Part shown: piece by piece, positions 25,469 through 36,340 of the stretch
How positions within the stretch are numbered: the first letter of the stretch is position 1
Layout of the letters: each line of letters opens with the position of its first letter
DNA from: Bog-473 sp963751335
GTDB lineage: Bacteria; Actinomycetota; Acidimicrobiia; Acidimicrobiales; RAAP-2
Length of the DNA: 64,000 nucleotides
Assembly (NCBI GenBank): GCA_963751335.1
Contig: CAVVUB010000008.1
Span: 1,054,001-1,118,000, forward strand
Direction of reading: 5' to 3'
Made by a program: the position numbers and the translations under genes
The notes under the pieces: generated by a model
Database searches by the model: none
Told to the model about the DNA's origin: nothing
What the model saw: the letters and a program-made list of their open reading frames with translations, nothing else

Positions 25469-25879
25469 TCAGTGGAAACGTCGTCTTCGCCGAAGTTCGG
25501 CACCCGAGGGTGGAGGTCCTGGCGCCGCGCTGCCGAGGTTGGCCGCGATCGCATCCTCGACGAGCGAGAGGGCGAACGCCATGTCGGCCTCTGATTCGAT
25601 CCTCAATTCGAGCCAATCCGACGAATTGGGTCGAAGTACGATCCTGCGATCTGCTCGCAGTGAGGATCGCCGACTTCGGATGACCTCCTTCGTGAGTCGA
25701 ACGTCGAGCGCCTGATTGTCATCGATATGAGCAACTTCACGTTTGCCCACCCACACGGCGGGTCCTGACGAGAAGGCTCCTTCAGCGATGGCCGCTCCTT
25801 GGAGCCGCCCAAGTCGCTCGATCAAGTCTCCGTTCACGCCGATCAAGTCTAGGACTGGCACTTCGCCAATTCGCCGCAT
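25469..25879 (-). CDS. 'luciferase-family' small protein (DUF5519-like)
   Basis: The product (about 136 residues) matches a family often called luciferase domain or DUF5519: a buried helix followed by PAVWVGKREVAHIDDNQALDVRLTKEVIR, then DRRIVLRPNSSDWLELRIES and a final helix MAFALSLVEDAI. No enzyme activity is established. ATG 25879 is chosen because the upstream residues have no family look; no strong RBS is present. The C-terminus is basic (RRRRRFH). It is divergent from the small monooxygenase gene at 25995. Confidence 0.6.
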   Translation of the reverse strand: MRRIGEVPVLDLIGVNGDLIERLGRLQGAAIAEGAFSSGPAVWVGKREVAHIDDNQALDVRLTKEVIRSRRSSLRADRRIVLRPNSSDWLELRIESEADMAFALSLVEDAIAANLGSAAPGPPPSGAELRRRRRFH

Positions 25880-25994
25880 CGGTGGCTCTACGACAGATCC
25901 GAGATGATCTGCTCCTCGACAGGGTCGGGGGTAGCGATCCGAAGTGCAGTACGGTTCTCGCCAGGCCGCCGTTCTCGGAGATCGAGGTATTTCC

Positions 25995-26288
25995 ATGAGC
26001 GTTACCACCGTCACTCGATTTCACGCCGCAGAGGGCCAGGAGTCAAAACTCTTCGATCTTCAATCCGAAGGCCGCCGGCGCATGCTTGGCGCCGATGGAT
26101 GCGAATCATTCGACATCCTCCGGGATCAGGACGATCCTCGATGCTCTGTGTTCATTCAGACTTGGTCATCACGCCAAGCGCACGATGCTGCGTTCGGAGA
26201 ATTTATTGTGGCAAGTGGTCACCTGGAGAAAGTGCTTGCCGCTCTTGACGATGATGTCGTTCAGTCCTTCTACGACGTGGTCTCCTGA
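25995..26288 (+). CDS. antibiotic-biosynthesis-monooxygenase (ABM) domain protein
   Basis: The 97-residue product has a single ferredoxin-like ABM fold: TTVTRFHAAEGQESKLFDLQ as first strand and helix, ESFDILRDQDDPRCSVFIQTWSS in the middle, and a C-terminal HLEKVLAALDDDVVQSFYDV. Such proteins act as small cofactor-free oxygenases or stress-related quinol monooxygenases, usually as dimers. ATG 25995 is used for its family-like start; GGAGATCGAGG lies just upstream. Confidence 0.7.
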   Translation: MSVTTVTRFHAAEGQESKLFDLQSEGRRRMLGADGCESFDILRDQDDPRCSVFIQTWSSRQAHDAAFGEFIVASGHLEKVLAALDDDVVQSFYDVVS

Positions 26289-26460
26289 TTCGGTCCCGCC
26301 GTCCCATCACAGGTACGGAGACGCGTCAGGGACCACCGCTGAGTGCGTAGACCGTAGCCTTCGCAGCTCCCGCCACCGCGGGGGATGGAGAGCACCGTCG
26401 TGTTCGACCCCTCCCGAGCTGTGCGTCGCTTCGTAGAACCCAGCGAATTGAGGACGGCCC

Positions 26461-27396
26461 TCAGCCGCGTCTGCCGGCCGGCCTGTACATGTAGATGGTC
26501 GTTTTGAGAATGCAGGAACCCGGCTGGATGACCTCCACCCGCAAGACGTCGGTCGATGTGTCGAAGTCAACGCCCTCTGCTTCGAATGTGCCGGAGCAGG
26601 CGCTCTCTTGCGGGATCGATCCCAGATCCACCACGTGCCCTTTTACGCTGGTGCCGGCAAGCGGCGCGGCCAGGTCAATTTGCACAAGCGGCTTGGCGTT
26701 TCGAAAGAGCGTCCGTGAGTCGTCGTCGGAGGCGCAGATGAGTCGGACCGGAGTCACGAAGTCACAACCCTGGACGTCGTTTACCTTGTGGTCGAGTTTG
26801 ACGTACCCGGCGAGCCGCAACGATCCACCGCGAGCAGGCGACCTGTGGTTGAGGAGGGGTGTGGGGTAGATCTGTAGATGGCTCATCGTTTCCCACTCGC
26901 CAGCGACCATCCATTGGCTGTCGGGCGAGATGGTCACGAAGGAGTTGTTGTACAGCTCACCGGGTACCAGCCGGTGGACGTACTCGAAAGTCTTGCCCGA
27001 CGGGGTCGTGACGAGAAACATCTTCGAGTGTCCCGAGCTGGGACCCTGATAGGCGTCGAACACATACCCGTGGAGCGAATCAGGATCTCCGATGTGAGCC
27101 CAGCCCTGCGCCTTTAGGGCGCTCGGTATCGATGCGAGCCCCCTGTACAGCTCGTGGGTGCGGCGACGCGATGCAAAAACCGTCGTCACACCTTCGCCGG
27201 CAAAGAGTGTGTTCTGGTCATAGCTCCCGACCGCGGCCCACCCGGTGACGCCAGACTGCGAACCTGTCCCTGCCCGATCGTGGGTTGGGGCGGCGGCCGA
27301 TGCTGGACTGCTCAAGCCGGTGCCCAACAGGACGACAGCGCAGGCGAATTGGAGGAAGAGCCAGGCGATCCTGCGAGTCTCCGTCACCTGTCTCAT
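26461..27396 (-). CDS. secreted protein of unknown function
   Basis: The 311-residue product has a clear signal peptide (basic start, hydrophobic core about 10-30, then SSPASAAAP as cleavage region). The mature part includes FLVTTPSGKTFEYVHRLVPGELYNNSFVTISPDSQWMVAGEWETM, a style of beta-propeller strands, and four Cys that could pair. I do not recognise a named family; a propeller-like sugar- or peptide-binding protein outside the cell is possible. No partner is evident nearby. Confidence 0.65.
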   Translation of the reverse strand: MRQVTETRRIAWLFLQFACAVVLLGTGLSSPASAAAPTHDRAGTGSQSGVTGWAAVGSYDQNTLFAGEGVTTVFASRRRTHELYRGLASIPSALKAQGWAHIGDPDSLHGYVFDAYQGPSSGHSKMFLVTTPSGKTFEYVHRLVPGELYNNSFVTISPDSQWMVAGEWETMSHLQIYPTPLLNHRSPARGGSLRLAGYVKLDHKVNDVQGCDFVTPVRLICASDDDSRTLFRNAKPLVQIDLAAPLAGTSVKGHVVDLGSIPQESACSGTFEAEGVDFDTSTDVLRVEVIQPGSCILKTTIYMYRPAGRRG

Positions 27397-27459
27397 TCTG
27401 GCCTTTCTCCTCTGCCGCCGGAGCGGTGTGTCCCCGCAGCGCGGAACGTGCTCACGAGA

Positions 27460-27909
27460 TCAGTCGGCGAAAGCTCGTCGAGCGATCGTGGAAATGCGTT
27501 CGACCTCGGCCGGATCGGGTCGCACGCAGGCGGAGAACATGGCCACCTGCAGCTTCGGTCCGTAGGCTCCCAAGTCCGACATCTGAGTCTTCGTTACGGG
27601 CTGCACGACATAGTGAATATGGACCGGGACTCCTCCTGCGTGGGACCACGAGCAGTTGTAGACCTGATCGCCGTCGACGAGCTGGCTGGCCACGCTCGAT
27701 GCTCGCCGAAGGAGCGGCCCGAGCTCTGCCGCCTCATCCTCGGAGAGCTCTCCCACCGCCGTCACGTGGCGCTCTGGCTTGACGATCAGCGTGCCGAGAC
27801 CGAGCGGGCCGACGCAGTGCTCGACGAGCCAAAAGCGGGTGCGGTGGATCAGGCCGCCTGGGAGATCTCGCTCCCCGTTCGAGAGCTCACATGCCATGCA
27901 GTCAACCAT
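27460..27909 (-). CDS. HIT-family protein
   Basis: The 149-residue product is a histidine-triad nucleotide hydrolase or transferase. The N-terminal CMACELSNGERDLPGG has the short CxxC start of many HIT proteins, and GGVPVHIHYVVQPVTK near residue 95 has the H-x-H part of the triad (the usual third His is replaced, H-I-H-Y-V-V-Q). Likely substrates are AMP-linked compounds such as diadenosine polyphosphates. It starts at ATG 27909. The last 30 residues are a family-specific tail. Confidence 0.75.
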   Translation of the reverse strand: MVDCMACELSNGERDLPGGLIHRTRFWLVEHCVGPLGLGTLIVKPERHVTAVGELSEDEAAELGPLLRRASSVASQLVDGDQVYNCSWSHAGGVPVHIHYVVQPVTKTQMSDLGAYGPKLQVAMFSACVRPDPAEVERISTIARRAFAD

Positions 27910-28091
27910 CGTTTCAGTCTTCCACTGGTGCTGGCAGGCACGACGAGGGGTGCCTCGCGGCCAAAGGTAAGACCCTGTTTGCGCCTCGACGGCGACGGTT
28001 CGATCCGTGCCGGACCGCAGTACTCCGAAGCGTCTGACCGAGAGGGGTCTGGGCGAAGACCTTCGCCGTCCTGGTGTGGGGCGTTCTGATA

Positions 28092-28565
28092 TCAGGCGGT
28101 CCGTGAAAAGAGAACGCGCTCGGCATTCACCAGCGTTGTGCTCATGTCCGCTCGCAAGGTGTCCGCTCGTTCGCTGATGATGCTCGAGGCTTCGGCGGGG
28201 TGCTCTTCAGCCCAGATGCGGGTGAAGCTGTAGTTCGGTCCGTGTTCGAATCGCTCCACCACGAGCGTGCCCGTGCCTTCTTCGGCCAGGGTGTAGCACC
28301 ATCGTGATGAGGGATTCTCGGGTTCGAGGACCGTCCAAGAGAACCGGGTCGGACGGTCGCACTCGGTGACATGACACGGGACCTCCCAAACGTCATCGCC
28401 GCGCCGATTCTTTCCGCTGAACTGGGCGCCGACGCCTCTCTCCCGCCCGAGCCAATGGGCCTCGACATGCTCGGGTCCGAGCCCAGCCATCCGCTCGACA
28501 TCCGAGAGCAGTGCCCACACGGCCTCGATCGGCGCATCGAAACGGTGGGAGACCTCGACCTTCAT
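28092..28565 (-). CDS. SRPBCC-domain protein
   Basis: The product (about 157 residues) has one SRPBCC domain: VSHRFDAPIEAVWALLSDVERMAGLGPEHVEAHW, central strands FSWTVLEPENPSSRWCYTL and a long final helix. ATG 28565 is used; a GTG at 28607 (VSGEPIDV) overlaps the end of the upstream gene and may be the true start. It lies 31 bp after the PaiB-like gene on the same strand and is probably co-transcribed. Ligand unknown. Confidence 0.7.
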   Translation of the reverse strand: MKVEVSHRFDAPIEAVWALLSDVERMAGLGPEHVEAHWLGRERGVGAQFSGKNRRGDDVWEVPCHVTECDRPTRFSWTVLEPENPSSRWCYTLAEEGTGTLVVERFEHGPNYSFTRIWAEEHPAEASSIISERADTLRADMSTTLVNAERVLFSRTA

Positions 28566-28596
28566 GGCCGACAGCAGCTGCAAGACATCGATCGGT

Positions 28597-29283
28597 TCAC
28601 CACTCACGCCCGATAGTGTTGCCGATTCGGTCGACGCTTGGCGCCTTACTTCCGTCCGGCTCGAGACGGCGCAGCGTGTGCTCGGCGGCTGCCCGGTCCT
28701 CGGGCGTGCCCCGGTTCCGGAGATGCTCGACCACCGCCCGCCGGTGCGCCTCGTCGACGTTCCCGCCGTACTTGAACTTCGCCCTGACCCGCTCGATCCG
28801 GATCTCGATCCCCAGGATCCCGAGGAGTTTGGCCCCATGGGCTTCGGCCGGGTCGGCCGACTCGACGTCGGGCTGGAAGGTGGCCAGCTGGCGTCGCAGG
28901 ATGGCGGCCACCGTGCCCGGAGCCGTGCGCTCGTCGTGCACCCACGCTCTCCCCTCCAGCTGCACCGCGCCGTAGTAGGTGGTCGGGATGCCGAGCGCGG
29001 GGTCCTCGCCGTCGATGGCCTTCCACGCCGAGGGGATGAAGGCCCAGTCGCCGGCCACGCTCAGTACCACCGCCGGGTTCTCGTCGAGCACGGTGAAGAT
29101 GGGGTTCGCCCGCACAAGATGCAGCCAGACGGTCTGACCGGCCAGCACGAACTGAGTCGCAACCACGGCGGGGACGAGGCGCTCGGGTCCGCCGCCGGCG
29201 ACCAGATGGCCGAAGGGATGGGCCTCGACGAAGGCACGCCATTCCGGTTCGCCGAGGGTGGCGTCGACGGGAGCGATGAACAT
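28597..29283 (-). CDS. PaiB-like FMN-binding protein
   Basis: The 228-residue product matches the PaiB family, known as FMN-binding negative regulators of sporulation and protease genes in Bacillus. Typical segments are FVEAHPFGHLVA, LHLVRANPIFTVLDENPAVVLSVAGDWAFIPSAWK and the split-barrel YYGAVQLEGRAWVHDE. It binds flavin through a split beta-barrel; in actinobacteria its role is unclear. It heads a likely two-gene unit with the SRPBCC protein. Confidence 0.8.
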   Translation of the reverse strand: MFIAPVDATLGEPEWRAFVEAHPFGHLVAGGGPERLVPAVVATQFVLAGQTVWLHLVRANPIFTVLDENPAVVLSVAGDWAFIPSAWKAIDGEDPALGIPTTYYGAVQLEGRAWVHDERTAPGTVAAILRRQLATFQPDVESADPAEAHGAKLLGILGIEIRIERVRAKFKYGGNVDEAHRRAVVEHLRNRGTPEDRAAAEHTLRRLEPDGSKAPSVDRIGNTIGREW

Positions 29284-29338
29284 GACTGCAGTCTGGCTCA
29301 GCCGAAGCGCGACGTCAGGCCGTTGGGCCTACGACAGT

Positions 29339-30964
29339 TCAGTCGGCAACGGCGCCGATCTCCTCGATTGACTCGTTCCGGTGCCGCGCGTAGTCCACCT
29401 TGCCGTTGGGCGCGCGCCCGATGGTGGACACGACCCGCACCCGTCGCGGCGCCTTGTACGAGGCCAGTCGCTCCTTGACGTGCGCGATCAGCTCCGCCTC
29501 CGCCGGCACAGCGGCCTCGTCCGCCGGCTCGACCACCGCCACGATCTGCTCACCGAACCTCGGATGCGGGATGCCGACGACGACGGCGTCGCGCACGGCG
29601 TCGTGCGTCTTGAGCGCCTCCTCGACCTCCTCGGGGAAGATCTTCTCGCCGCCCGAATTGATGCAGACCGAGCCCCGCCCGAGCAGGTGAATGGTGCCGT
29701 CGGTGTCGACCTGGGCGAAGTCGCCGGGGATGGAGTAGCGCACCCCGTCGATCTCCTTGAAGGTGCGGTCCGACTTCTCCTCGTCCTTGTAATAGCCCAA
29801 CGGGTTGCGCCCGCCGAGGGCGAGGACGCCGATCTCTTCGGACCCAGGCTCGACCTGGCGGCCATCATCGGTGAGGACTTTCACTTCGGGCCCGAGCGTG
29901 AACGACGCCGTCTTGGCCGCGGCCCCGCTGGCCGAGACCGACACGCCCATGCCGAGCGCCTCCGACGAGCTGAAGGCGTCGACGAGGAGCATGGCGGGAT
30001 GCTGGGCCAACAAACCCTCCTTCACGGGCTCGCTCCACATGGCGCCCGACGAAATGATCATCATGAGCGAGCTCAGGTCCCACGCGCCGGGATGCTCCTC
30101 GAGCGCGCCGAGGAGCGGGCGGGCGAAGGGATCGCCCACGAAGACGAGGCCGTTCACCTTCTCGCGCTGAATCGTGTCGAGCAGCTCCACCGGGTCGTAG
30201 CGCCGCGACTCGAGCAGGCAGACCCTGCCCCCCTCGGCCAGCACGGTGTTGGAGGGGAAGTTGCCCGTCCCGTGCATGAGTGGGCACGCGGGCAGGATGG
30301 TCACACCGCCGGGACTGGCCTCGACCGCGGCGCGCACGGCCTCGAGGCCACCGTCGACGGGGTAGTGGCGCACCGCGCTGTCGATGAGGCGGGCGAAGAG
30401 ATCGTCCTGTCGCCACATCACGCCCTTGGGCATGCCGGTGGTGCCGCCCGTGTAGAGCAGGTAGAGGTCGTCGCCGCTGCGCCCCCAGGGCGCACGCACC
30501 CGGCCGATGGCCGACTTGGCCGCGTCGTCGTAGGGAGTGGCCCACTCGGGGCACGGGCCGGTGCCGTCGTCCACCCACAACCAGCCCTTGACCCGGGGCA
30601 CGCGCTCGAGGATGCCCTCGATCCGTTCGGAGAAGGTGCCGTGGAAGACCACGGCCACCGCGTCGGCGTTGTCCCACAGGTAGCTCAGCTCGTCGTCGCC
30701 GTAGCGGTAGTTGGTGTTGACCGGGACCAGGCCGACCTTCACGGTGGCGAAGGTGCTCTGCAGGTACTCGGGGCAGTTGTAGAGGTACAGGGCCACCTTG
30801 TCCTGCTTGGCCACGCAGAGGTCGAGCAGGAACTGGGCCACGCCGTCGGCTCCGTGGTCGAACTCCTCCCAGCTGACGGTGCGGCTGCCCTGGGTCACCG
30901 CGGGCAGCGTGGGCTGTACGTCCGCCACCGTCTCCCAGACGTCTGCGTAATTCCAATCCGTCAT
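29339..30964 (-). CDS. acyl-CoA ligase (AMP-forming)
   Basis: The 541-residue product is a full acyl-CoA synthetase: YLLYTGGTTGMPKGVMWR (ATP loop), DAFSSSEALG, SIPGDFAQVDTDG hinge, GRGSVCINSGGEKIFPEEVE, and NGKVDYARH with the catalytic Lys at the end. It resembles the FadD19-like protein at 20007 in layout but is clearly a different paralogue. ATG 30964 follows GGGAG; the longer upstream frame reads through an 18-bp repeat and is rejected. It diverges from an acyl-CoA dehydrogenase, which suggests a joint beta-oxidation role. The acyl substrate is unknown. Confidence 0.85.
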   Translation of the reverse strand: MTDWNYADVWETVADVQPTLPAVTQGSRTVSWEEFDHGADGVAQFLLDLCVAKQDKVALYLYNCPEYLQSTFATVKVGLVPVNTNYRYGDDELSYLWDNADAVAVVFHGTFSERIEGILERVPRVKGWLWVDDGTGPCPEWATPYDDAAKSAIGRVRAPWGRSGDDLYLLYTGGTTGMPKGVMWRQDDLFARLIDSAVRHYPVDGGLEAVRAAVEASPGGVTILPACPLMHGTGNFPSNTVLAEGGRVCLLESRRYDPVELLDTIQREKVNGLVFVGDPFARPLLGALEEHPGAWDLSSLMMIISSGAMWSEPVKEGLLAQHPAMLLVDAFSSSEALGMGVSVSASGAAAKTASFTLGPEVKVLTDDGRQVEPGSEEIGVLALGGRNPLGYYKDEEKSDRTFKEIDGVRYSIPGDFAQVDTDGTIHLLGRGSVCINSGGEKIFPEEVEEALKTHDAVRDAVVVGIPHPRFGEQIVAVVEPADEAAVPAEAELIAHVKERLASYKAPRRVRVVSTIGRAPNGKVDYARHRNESIEEIGAVAD

Positions 30965-31038
30965 CACCACGCTCCCATCCGCCACCGGCACTCCCACCGA
31001 CATTGCTTTCATACCGCGACTGTCGCTTTGCTTCTCTG

Positions 31039-31163
31039 ACACTGCCCCGGCCCACGACACTGCCCCGGCCCACGACACTGCCCCGGCCCACGACACTGCC
31101 CCGGCCCACGACACTGCCCCGGCCCACGACACTGCCCCGGCCCACGACACTGCCCGGCCCACG
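31039..31163 (+). repeat. 18-bp tandem repeat, seven units
   Basis: Seven copies of ACACTGCCCCGGCCCACG lie at 31039-31163; the last lacks one C. The array fills most of the 244-bp gap between the divergent acyl-CoA ligase and acyl-CoA dehydrogenase genes, so unit number would change promoter spacing. Confidence 0.9.
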
Positions 31164-31208
31164 AACCTCGACGTGCGAGAAGCGAGGAGCCGAGAATACG
31201 CTCCCGCC

Positions 31209-32361
31209 GTGGACCTCGGCCTCCCTGGCGAAGACGACCCCCGCCGAGACCAGGTCAAGCGGTGGTTGGACGGGCACCCGAATCCCACCGGCCGACAGTT
31301 GGCCGAGGCCGGGTATGTGGCCCCCCACTGGGCTCCACCGTATGGACTCGATGCCGATCCCGTCACGCAACTCCTGATCGACGAGGAGCTCCGGCGGGCA
31401 GGGGTGCGACGCCCGGTCAACCCCATCGGTATCGGCTGGGCGGGGCCAACCCTCATGTACGCCGGCACCGCGGAGCAGAAGGAACGCTGGCTCTGGGCGC
31501 TGCTCAGCGGGGAGGAGTTCTGGTGCCAGCTGTTCTCCGAGCCCGGCGCCGGGTCCGATCTGGCTTCGCTGAGCACACGGGCCGAGCGTGACGGCGACTC
31601 CTACGTCGTCAACGGGCAGAAGGTATGGACCAGTTACGCGCACATCGCTCGTTGGGGGATCTTGCTGGCTCGGACCGATCCGACGGCCACCAAGCACATG
31701 GGCATCAGCTACTTCGTGTGCCCGATGGATGCTCCGGGCATCGAGATCCGGCCGCTCGTCGACATGACCGGCGAGCACGCCTTCAACGAGGTCTTCTTCA
31801 CCGACGTGCGCATCCCGGCCGACCACCTGGTCGGCCCCGAGCACGGCGGGTGGGACCTGGCCAAGGTGACGCTGGGCAACGAGCGGGTCTCGCTGTCGGG
31901 CGAGGGGGCGCTGTGGGGGATGGGCCCGACGGCCGAGGACCTGGTGGCGCTCGTCCATCGTTGCGGGGGTGTGCCGTCACCCTCGCTGCGTGAGCGATTG
32001 GTGTCGGTGTGGGTCGAGAGCCGGATCTTGCGGGTGCTACGCCTGCGCATGGTCTCGGCCGTGCTGGCGGGGCGCCAGCCCGGGGCCGAGGCGTCGGTGC
32101 GCAAGGCTCTGGCCGATGCCCATGGTCAGCACGTGATGGACCTGGCCCGGGATCTGGCCGGGCCTTTCGGGATGCTCATGGGGCCGGGGACCGGGGCCGG
32201 GGCCGGGGTCGGGGCCGGTCAGGGGATCTTGGGTCCTGGACGATCCGACGTGGTCCCGGGGGTTCCTGTTCGCCCCCGCCCTCACGGTGGGCGGGGGAAC
32301 GGCCGAGGTGCAGCGAAACATCGTGGCCGAGCGGGTGTTGGGGCTGCCCCGGGATCCCTGA
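31209..32361 (+). CDS. acyl-CoA dehydrogenase (frameshifted near the 3' end)
   Basis: The product would have about 383 residues. From GTG 31209 (MDLGLPGEDDPRRDQV) it shows SEPGAGSDLASLSTRAERDGD and YVVNGQKVWTSYAH, standard acyl-CoA dehydrogenase blocks. Around 32184-32220 the gene runs through a GGGGCCGGGGCC-rich repeat; afterwards the family C-terminus continues one frame over as FLFAPALTVGGGTAEVQRNIVAERVLGL, ending at TGA 32359-32361. The break lies in a repeat prone to slippage or sequencing error. Its end meets the riboflavin synthase gene across a small hairpin. Confidence 0.75.
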
Positions 32362-32375
32362 ACCGGGCGCCGGTT
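32361..32375. terminator. short hairpin between convergent genes
   Basis: AACCGG (32361-32366), GCG, CCGGTT (32370-32375) is a perfect small inverted repeat placed exactly between the ends of the acyl-CoA dehydrogenase and riboflavin synthase genes. It could end transcription from both sides but is short. Confidence 0.35.
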
Positions 32376-32378
32376 TGG

Positions 32379-32855
32379 TCAGACCTCGAGGGGCCCTGCG
32401 TGGGCGAACCCTTGACGCACTCCCTGGCCGGCCCGGGCGATGAGCTCCTCGGGCTCGTAGAGCATGAGGTAGGCGTTGCGGGCGTGGTCCCGGGACCGAT
32501 TCTTGAAGACCATGGCCAGGGTGGCCGGGTCGTCCGATTCGTCCTCGTGCACGAATACCTCGAGGATCGGGGTGTTCGTCATGAGCTGGGCCGTCATGAT
32601 CCCGGTGGACGCCTCGTGGGCGCACATCTTGTCGACCTGTTCCTTGCCGGGCATGCCGAGGGCAACCACGATCCGGCAGCCCTCCTCCTCGATCAGCTTC
32701 TTGGCCTGCACCGCCAGGTCCTTGAACCCGGGCACCGTCCGGCGCACGGTGGTGAAGACGGTCCCGTATCCGGGGCATTGGGCCAGCTCATCGAGGGCTT
32801 CGCCCCCCATGTCGTAGCGGGCGAACATGGTGTCGACCACACCGATGAGATCCAT
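32379..32855 (-). CDS. ribC: archaeal-type riboflavin synthase
   Basis: The 158-residue product matches the archaeal riboflavin synthase family, which is related to lumazine synthase and unlike bacterial RibE. Shared blocks are GVVDTMFARYDMG, RRTVPGFKDLAVQAKKLIEEEGC, VALGMPGKEQVDKMCAHEAS and TNTPILEVFVHEDE. It condenses two 6,7-dimethyl-8-ribityllumazine molecules to riboflavin, usually as a pentamer. Length fits (about 150-160). It is rare in bacteria; whether this genome also has a bacterial-type enzyme cannot be seen here. The start is ATG 32855, 53 bp from the divergent bioA. Confidence 0.9.
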   Translation of the reverse strand: MDLIGVVDTMFARYDMGGEALDELAQCPGYGTVFTTVRRTVPGFKDLAVQAKKLIEEEGCRIVVALGMPGKEQVDKMCAHEASTGIMTAQLMTNTPILEVFVHEDESDDPATLAMVFKNRSRDHARNAYLMLYEPEELIARAGQGVRQGFAHAGPLEV

Positions 32856-32908
32856 GACCCATATTCGCGCAATGGACCTCTCGGTCCGGCAGCGTCCAGA
32901 ATCTGGGC

Positions 32909-34372
32909 GTGAGCAGCCTGCCCCCCGGCCCGTCCAGGCCCTCCCAAGCCCCAGCGCCAGCCCCAGCCCCAGCCCCAGGCCCAGCCCCCGAGACCCCGCC
33001 CCGGAACGGCGCCCGCACCTGGGTCGAGCGGGATGCCGCCGTCGTCTGGCACGGCTTCACGCAGATGGCGGCCTACGCCGACAACGCCCCCCTGGTCATC
33101 GAGCGGGCCGAGGGGCGCGAACTGGTCGACGCCGCGGGCAACCGCTACCTCGATGCGATCTCATCCCTCTGGGTCAACACGCTCGGCCACCACGTGCCCG
33201 AGCTCGACTTGGCCCTCGCCGAGCAGGCGGCCAAGGTCGCCCACACCACCATGCTGGGCAACGGCAACACGGTGGTGGTCGAGCTGGCCGAGGCCCTGGC
33301 CGCCGCCGTCCCGGTCGACGACCCCCATTTCCTCTTTGCCGCGGATGGGGCGGTGGCGGTGGAGCAGGCTCTCAAGATCGCCTTCCAGTACTGGGCCAAT
33401 CGGAGCGAGAGGGGGCGCACGGCCTTCCTCGCCCTCGGCGACGCGTACCACGGCGACACCATCGGCGCGCTCTCGCTCGGTGACGGCGGCGTGTTCAGCG
33501 CCGTGTTCGAGCCGCTGTGTTTCCCGGTCGTGCGCACCCCTGGATACGCCGATCCCGGTTGGGCCGCCAAAGCCTGCGCCGCCATCGAGGCCCACGCCAG
33601 CGAGCTGGCCGCAGTCGTGCTCGAGCCCCTGGTGCAGGGGGCGGCGGGGATGCTGTGCGCCTCGGCCGCCGACGTCGGGCAGGTGGGCGAAGCCTGCCGC
33701 CGGGCCGGGGCGCTGCTCATCTGCGACGAGGTGGCCACCGGCTTCGGGCCGGACCGGGACGCTCTTCGCCTCCGAGCAGTGCGGCGTGCGACCCGACCTC
33801 TTGTGCCTGGGCAAGGGGATCACCGGCGGCTACCTGGCCATGTCGGCCACGGTGGCCTCGGGCCGCGTCTTCGACGCCTTCCTCGGGTCCGATCTCGGGC
33901 CGCAGACCTTCTACCACGGGCACTCCTACGGCGGGAATGCGCTGGCCGCCGCGGTGGCCCTCGAGCACCTGCGCCTCATGGACGAGTGGGACGTGCTGGC
34001 CAACGTGCGGGCCCGGGCCGACCAGCTCTCGGCTCTGCTGACCGAGCGCATCGCCCCGCGCTCCGAAGTCCTCGAGGTCCGCCAGCGCGGTCTCATGGTG
34101 GGCGTCGAGCTGGCGCCGCCCGGGCCCGGCCTGCGTTGGGGCCGGCAGGTCTGTGCCGGCGCGGTCCGACGTGGCGTCCTGTTGCGCCCGCTCGGCGACG
34201 TCGTCGTGCTCATGCCGCCCCTGACCACGACCGAGGACGAGATCGTCCGCATCGTCGACGCCCTGAATGGCGGCCTCGACGACCTCACCACCACCACCAC
34301 CACCACCACCGCCACCACCACCGCCATCACCGCCATCACCACCGCCTCCGCCGCCGCCCCACCGGACCGGCC

Positions 34373-34376
<4 letters not shown>
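32909..34376 (+). CDS. bioA: BioA aminotransferase (frameshifted)
   Basis: The product is adenosylmethionine-8-amino-7-oxononanoate aminotransferase, PLP-dependent, third-last step of biotin synthesis. From GTG 32909 it reads WHGFTQMAAYADNAPLVIERAEG, FLFAADGAVAVEQALKIA and AYHGDTIGALSLG, then LLICDEVATGFG. There one extra C at 33749-33750 shifts the frame; RTGTLFASEQCGVRPDLLCLGKGITGGYLA (PLP Lys in GKG) follows in the next frame. Residues 8-28 are a Pro-Ala run and the C-terminus is a Thr run, both from short tandem repeats. The stop overlaps the bioF GTG. A sequencing error is the likely cause of the shift. Confidence 0.85.
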
Positions 34377-35665
<1,289 letters not shown>

Positions 35666-35670
35666 CCCGC

Positions 35671-36322
35671 GTGGCTCGTCCGCGTCGTGTCGTGGCCGTT
35701 GTCGGCACCGGTACCGACATCGGTAAGACCTGGGTCGGTGCGCACCTTCTCATGGGGTTGCGCGCGACCGGCTTGTCGGTGTCGGCCCGCAAGCCCGCCC
35801 AGTCCTTCGATCCCGAGGATGATCCGGCCGGCTTCGATGCGGCAGTCCTGGGCGGTGCCAGCGGGGAGGCCCCCGAGGTCGTCTGCGCATCGCATCGTTG
35901 GTACGAAGTGGCCATGGCGCCGCCGATGGCCGCGCAGGCCCTCGGCCGTCCCAGCTTCACGGTCGGCGACTTGATCCATGAATTTGGTCTGGCACGGCGG
36001 CGACGTCGGTCTGGTGGAGACGGCGGGCGGATTGCGTTCTCCGCTAGCTGCCGACGGTGACTGCCTCGCCTTCTGTCGTGCCGTGGCACCTGACTTGGTG
36101 TTGTTGGTTGCCGACGCCGGGTTGGGAACGATCAACTCGGTCCGCCTGACCGTGGACGCCCTCACTCCTCTCGCTGTCCCGATCGTCGTCATCCTGAATC
36201 GGTTCGAGCCCGACAATGGCCTCCATGAAAGAAACCGGGAATGGTTGCGGGATCGAGATCGCTTCGCCGTCGTAACCGTGCCCGGAGAAGAGGATCGTCT
36301 CGTCGCGCTCGTTCAGGACTGA
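35671..36322 (+). CDS. bioD: dethiobiotin synthetase (frameshifted)
   Basis: The product would have about 216 residues. From GTG 35671 it reads VVAVVGTGTDIGKTWVGAHLL (Walker A-like loop, GTDIGKT), VSARKPAQSFDPED and GDLIHE. One extra T in the run 35983-35985 shifts the frame, and LVWHGGDVGLVETAGGLRSPLAADGD then continues with the family's EGAGG-like ETAGGLRSP loop and VILNRFEP. BioD closes the ureido ring of dethiobiotin using ATP and CO2. Context (bioA-bioF-bioD) and intact motifs suggest a consensus error. Confidence 0.85.
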
Positions 36323-36340
36323 CTGCTTCGTCACGGCGCC

